Shown in pieces: positions 60,859-64,000 of a stretch of 64,000 nt of DNA. The stretch comes from Gracilimonas sp964505215 (GTDB taxonomy: Bacteria > Bacteroidota > Rhodothermia > Balneolales > Balneolaceae). The DNA is taken from positions 1 through 64,000 of the forward strand of contig CAZDGU010000004.1 in assembly GCA_964505215.1 (NCBI GenBank), in the 5' to 3' direction. The stretch's first letter is position 1. Every line of letters begins with the position of its first letter. The notes under the pieces were generated by a model. The model did not search any database, was not told the origin of the DNA, and worked only from the letters and a program-made list of their open reading frames with translations. A program made the position numbers and the translations under genes.

Positions 60859-61521
60859 TTAGTGGCTCATGTGCATGCCATTCATCATTGTGTAGCCGCG
60901 CCAAATTAAAATCAATCCAATAATAATAGCAAAATAGCTCGAAAACGGGCGGAGTTTTGAGCGCAATTTCAAGCTGATAAATCCCGGAGCCATATTCAGC
61001 ATAAGCATGGTGGGAAGCGTGCCGAGCCCAAATAGTGCCATATATGCTGCGCTGTGCAGGGTTGAAGGAGTGATGAGCGCGGCGGCCAGCGCAGTAACTA
61101 CAAATCCGCAGGGAAGAAAGCCATTCAGCAAGCCAATCAACAAGGAAGAAAAACCGGTTTGCCGGCGGTACAGTTTGGAAATTTGTTTAGACAACTGTCC
61201 CGTAAAACGGGTATAAAAACCGTGCGTTTTTGGAGAGAATTTGAGATGAGGAAAAAGAGCAAAAATGATAATAAGCACTCCCAAAAAAATGGAAAGCACG
61301 TTTTGGTAACCGGCAATAGTCGCGCCCATGCCTAAAATGCCGAGTATAAATCCCAAGAAGGCATAAGTAATTACGCGGCCTGAGTTGTATAGTAATCCTC
61401 GGAAAAACATGGAACTTTTGGTAGCGTTTTTCCCCGGAATTGCCAGAGCAATAGGCCCGCACATTCCAATACAGTGAAAGCTGCCTAACAGACCTAAGGT
61501 GAAGCCGGTCCAAAGTTCCAT
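60859..61521 (-). CDS. SafE/DsbD-like membrane protein of the cco cluster
   Basis: The 220-residue protein has six helices with the paired motifs GSFHCIGMCGPIAL and GLLNGFLPCGFVV. It belongs to the sulfite-exporter TauE/SafE-type (DsbD-like) group found next to ccoG and fixH. The Cys and His pairs suggest copper or thiol handling during cbb3 assembly (inference). ATG at 61521 is chosen because the longer version (61578) overlaps fixH by 52 bases and its extra residues are charged and unlike a membrane start. Confidence 0.88.
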   Translation of the reverse strand: MELWTGFTLGLLGSFHCIGMCGPIALAIPGKNATKSSMFFRGLLYNSGRVITYAFLGFILGILGMGATIAGYQNVLSIFLGVLIIIFALFPHLKFSPKTHGFYTRFTGQLSKQISKLYRRQTGFSSLLIGLLNGFLPCGFVVTALAAALITPSTLHSAAYMALFGLGTLPTMLMLNMAPGFISLKLRSKLRPFSSYFAIIIGLILIWRGYTMMNGMHMSH

Positions 61522-61526
61522 ACCGA

Positions 61527-61976
61527 TTAAATAAAGATGGTTTTTTCTTCGAGATAGCTCAGCGTATCTGCTTTCCATTCAACGCTTAGTCTCCAGCGGC
61601 CTTCTTCAAACCCGTTAAGCGGTATGGATTGAAGTCCGTTCTCATTTATGTTGAGGCGGAACTTTTTGTCAATCCCCGGATTGTTGGGTCGATAAAAAGT
61701 TACATCTCCGGTAAGGGGAGTTTTTAGCAGCTCGTTGGGGAAAATAATTTTAACAGAAACCGTAGGCTCATCAAATAAAATCATGACGGGGGTGTCCAGG
61801 TTTTTTGCCCGTTGTCTTTTATCTATGGTTTGCTGGTAATCTACGGCATCTTCGTAATGCTCGTTAGAAACCAGGTAATAGTCGAGGCTGATGAAATAGC
61901 TGACCATACTCAAGGTGCCAATCATAAAAAGAACGATGGCCAGCATGAGGCCTTTGCCCCAGTTAAATGTTTTCAT
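61527..61976 (-). CDS. FixH-family cbb3 oxidase assembly protein
   Basis: The 149-residue protein has one N-terminal membrane helix (MLAIVLFMIGTLSMVSYFISL) and a periplasmic beta domain with DQ-type segments (VTFYRPNNPGIDKKFRLNIN, GRWRLSVEWKAD). FixH/CcoH is required for stable cbb3 oxidase. It lies 9 bases after ccoG and 5 bases before the SafE-like gene, as in other cco clusters. Confidence 0.88.
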   Translation of the reverse strand: MKTFNWGKGLMLAIVLFMIGTLSMVSYFISLDYYLVSNEHYEDAVDYQQTIDKRQRAKNLDTPVMILFDEPTVSVKIIFPNELLKTPLTGDVTFYRPNNPGIDKKFRLNINENGLQSIPLNGFEEGRWRLSVEWKADTLSYLEEKTIFI

Positions 61977-61985
61977 TTTTTATAC

Positions 61986-63446
61986 TTAATTCTTTGCCGG
62001 ACCTATAAATCCGGAAGTTATTGTTTCAATTTGTTCATTTCCGGAATATACGCCAAACGTAATTTGTGTTTGGGAACCGCCGGAAAGCTGATCGCCTGCA
62101 ATTTTAACTAAGAACCTGCCTTCTACCGATTGTTGTGAAGGGATGTTTTGAAAACTTCCTAAAGGCACAATTTTTCCTTCAGGATGTTCTAATCGCAGTT
62201 CATAATCTAAATCATCAAATGATTTATTGAGCACTTTCAGGTTATAAATATTACTGTAGGTGTTATTGGGCAGTTCTTGGAAAAGGGTGCCTGGTTCCCG
62301 TAAAATGGTGGTGTCAATAGGCGTACGCTGCGTTAATAAAAACACGAATGCGGACAGTAGTACCAGTAATACTCCTGAGTAGCCGGCAACGCGGGGAGTT
62401 AATATTTTTTGTTTTTGTTCGCGAATGGCATTTTCAGAAGAATAGCGAATGAGCCCGCGAGGTTTGTCGATTTTATCCATAACGGAGTCACAGGCATCAA
62501 TACAAGCGGTGCAGTGCACACATTCCAGCTGGGTTCCGTTTCGGATGTCAATTCCCATGGGACACACTCGCACACACTGGAAGCAATCTATACAGTCGCC
62601 AAATGTTTCGTTAGCGCTAAAGCCGAGGTCTTCGAGCGTGGCTTTGCGGTTTTGCAATTGGTAACGGTCTTTAACGGAAGCGCGTGATTCTCCGCGCTCA
62701 TAGTCATACATCACGTTGATGGAGTTATTGTCGAGCATTACGGATTGCATACGCCCGTAGGGACACACAAAGTGGCATACCTGCTCGCGCATAAAAGCAA
62801 ATACGCCATAAAAAACACCGCTGAATATGACCATGGAGCTTAACCCGGCCAGGTGTTCTGAGGGCGGATCGGTGATAATTTCAATCAGCTCATCAGAGCC
62901 AATAATGTAGGCTAAAAACATATTTGAAATCAGAAAGGCAATGCCAAAGAAAATGACATGTTTGGTCGTTTTTTTTCTGATTTTTTCGAAGTCCCAATCT
63001 GCTTTATTTAACCGAATTTGAGCGGCCGCATCTCCCTCAATCCAGTATTCAATCCGCCTGAAGACCATTTCCATAAAAATAGTTTGCGGGCAGGCCCAAC
63101 CGCACCAAAGCCGGCCAAAAACAGCGGTAAAAAGTACAATGAAAAGAATAAAGGTAAGCATCCCAAACAGCAGCAGGTGTAAATCCTGGGGCCAGAAGGT
63201 AACCCCAAACAGCACAAACTTCCGTTCAATAATATTGAGTAGCAGCAGCGGATTGCCGTTAATGGTTATAAAAGGCCCCGAAAAAAAGAAAGCAAGCAGC
63301 AGTACAGCTACTACATTTCGGGCTTTATAATATCTTCCGCTGGGTTTTTTGGGGAAAATCCAGTTTCGTTTACCTTCTTCGTTTACGGTTGAAAGGTGAT
63401 CGCGAAATTTTTGCTTATCGGTACGGCGTTCTGATATGGATGCCAT
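61986..63446 (-). CDS. ccoG: Cytochrome c oxidase accessory protein CcoG
   Basis: The 486-residue protein has five membrane helices, the CGWACPQTIFMEMVFRRIEYWIEG block, VCHFVCPYGRMQ and two [4Fe-4S] motifs, CIDCFQCVRVCP and CVHCTACIDAC. A C-terminal periplasmic Ig-like domain follows (about 375-480). CcoG reduces Cu(II) to Cu(I) for the cbb3 oxidase in other bacteria. Length and order are standard. It is the first complete gene here of the minus-strand cco unit, behind the partial ccoP. Confidence 0.96.
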   Translation of the reverse strand: MASISERRTDKQKFRDHLSTVNEEGKRNWIFPKKPSGRYYKARNVVAVLLLAFFFSGPFITINGNPLLLLNIIERKFVLFGVTFWPQDLHLLLFGMLTFILFIVLFTAVFGRLWCGWACPQTIFMEMVFRRIEYWIEGDAAAQIRLNKADWDFEKIRKKTTKHVIFFGIAFLISNMFLAYIIGSDELIEIITDPPSEHLAGLSSMVIFSGVFYGVFAFMREQVCHFVCPYGRMQSVMLDNNSINVMYDYERGESRASVKDRYQLQNRKATLEDLGFSANETFGDCIDCFQCVRVCPMGIDIRNGTQLECVHCTACIDACDSVMDKIDKPRGLIRYSSENAIREQKQKILTPRVAGYSGVLLVLLSAFVFLLTQRTPIDTTILREPGTLFQELPNNTYSNIYNLKVLNKSFDDLDYELRLEHPEGKIVPLGSFQNIPSQQSVEGRFLVKIAGDQLSGGSQTQITFGVYSGNEQIETITSGFIGPAKN

Positions 63447-63622
63447 AATAAATTACCTCTTGTTTATCAGACCTCTATTAAATGCTAATAATAAAACCCA
63501 ATTGTAAGGTTTTGATGAACCGGGTTCGTGAAAGATGGAAAAATAAAGTTTGGAGCAAGCATGAAGCCTGCTCCAAAGAAGTTTCAAAAATATATAAGTG
63601 AATAATCTGTGTGAATATTCGC

Positions 63623-64000
63623 TTATTCTAACGTACAGGGAACGGCCCGGTTTGGATCGGCAGCTTTTGCACCGGCCGGATTTGTGCCCTGTATAGATGC
63701 AATATAACTGATTAAGCTTTGCACTTTTTCGTTGGGTATTCTGGCACCGCTTCCGTAGGCAATCATCCCTTTATCGGGAAACCCTTCGATAATGCTGGTG
63801 GCCATTTCTTCGGCAGAACAACCGTGAATCCAGAGCTCGTCTGTCAGGTTTGGGCCCACAAGACCTTCGCCTTCTGCACCGTGGCAGGTGTAACAAAGGT
63901 TTGCGTTGCTCATAAATATTTCCTTGCCTTCGGCAATACGTGCCTCGTCGTCCAAATAAGCCCAGGTGAAATCACTTTCGCCTTGGGCATCGGAGTCGCC
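63623..64000 (-). CDS. ccoP: cbb3-type cytochrome c oxidase subunit CcoP, C-terminal part
   Basis: The frame is open to the window edge, so the N terminus (membrane anchor and first haem domain) lies beyond 64000. The visible part holds one class I cytochrome c domain: NLCYTCHG (haem CxxCH), GPNLTDELWIHG, an axial Met in FPDKGMIAYG and a C-terminal helix VQSLISYIASIQG. The GPNLTDE-WIHG and KGM blocks are characteristic of the CcoP second haem domain. ccoG follows 176 bases downstream. Confidence 0.88.
   Translation of the reverse strand, partial: GDSDAQGESDFTWAYLDDEARIAEGKEIFMSNANLCYTCHGAEGEGLVGPNLTDELWIHGCSAEEMATSIIEGFPDKGMIAYGSGARIPNEKVQSLISYIASIQGTNPAGAKAADPNRAVPCTLE

Overview
The window reads as a chromosomal segment of a Balneolota/Rhodothermia-like member of the Bacteroidota group (inference, not a measured placement). 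Supporting signs are a SusC/SusD outer-membrane pair, three GWxTD-domain lipoproteins, a protein with a C-terminal NYPNPFNPTT-type sorting domain of the type IX secretion system, a serine-palmitoyltransferase-like enzyme, promoters of the form TTG-N20-TAnnTTT(G/A), an FbaB-type aldolase, and moderate to low GC. Genes are dense, mostly in short operons on both strands, with several TTG starts. I see no prophage, transposase, CRISPR array or rRNA. 

Layout. 1-600: 3' end of an initiator tRNA, its terminator and two strong hairpins. 0.6-5.1 kb: SusC/SusD pair. 5.5-10 kb: three tandem GWxTD lipoproteins on the minus strand. 10.2-19.3 kb: pyruvate kinase, a large TPR lipoprotein with a TonB-like tail, pyrD, pabB, a Mg-chelatase-like AAA+ protein, rpmE and an MBL hydrolase. 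19.4-22.5 kb: sigma-54 activator, LptE and TPR operon, then an Lrp regulator with visible half-sites. 22.7-33.4 kb: serS followed by a striking GTGTTAAC array, dusB, membrane proteins, a sorted beta-propeller, Hsp20, FbaB, a flippase-like protein, RadA and S21. 

33.5-38.4 kb is the most unusual part. Three copies of a composite intergenic repeat, built from shuffled palindromes, surround two gene blocks. The first two copies are long direct repeats that bracket a hydrolase / ECF sigma factor / membrane-protein operon. 38.4-42 kb: mutY, an Ig-domain propeller protein and an NAD-epimerase. 42.2-47.1 kb: two GT4 glycosyltransferases, a serine-palmitoyltransferase-like enzyme and a GNAT-like acyltransferase, which together suggest (glyco)sphingolipid synthesis. 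47.1-51.2 kb: propeller lipoprotein, class II photolyase, acyl-CoA dehydrogenase. 

51.4-56 kb: WlbA-like dehydrogenase and WbpE-like aminotransferase for a diaminouronic-type sugar, an exosortase-family protein overlapping a small membrane partner, and glycerate 2-kinase. 56.2-57.9 kb: Lrp regulator overlapping a methionine gamma-lyase-like enzyme. 58-60 kb: LemA and two TPM-domain proteins. 60.2-64 kb: a HAD nucleotidase and the minus-strand ccoP(partial)-ccoG-fixH-safE block for cbb3 oxidase assembly, cut by the window edge.
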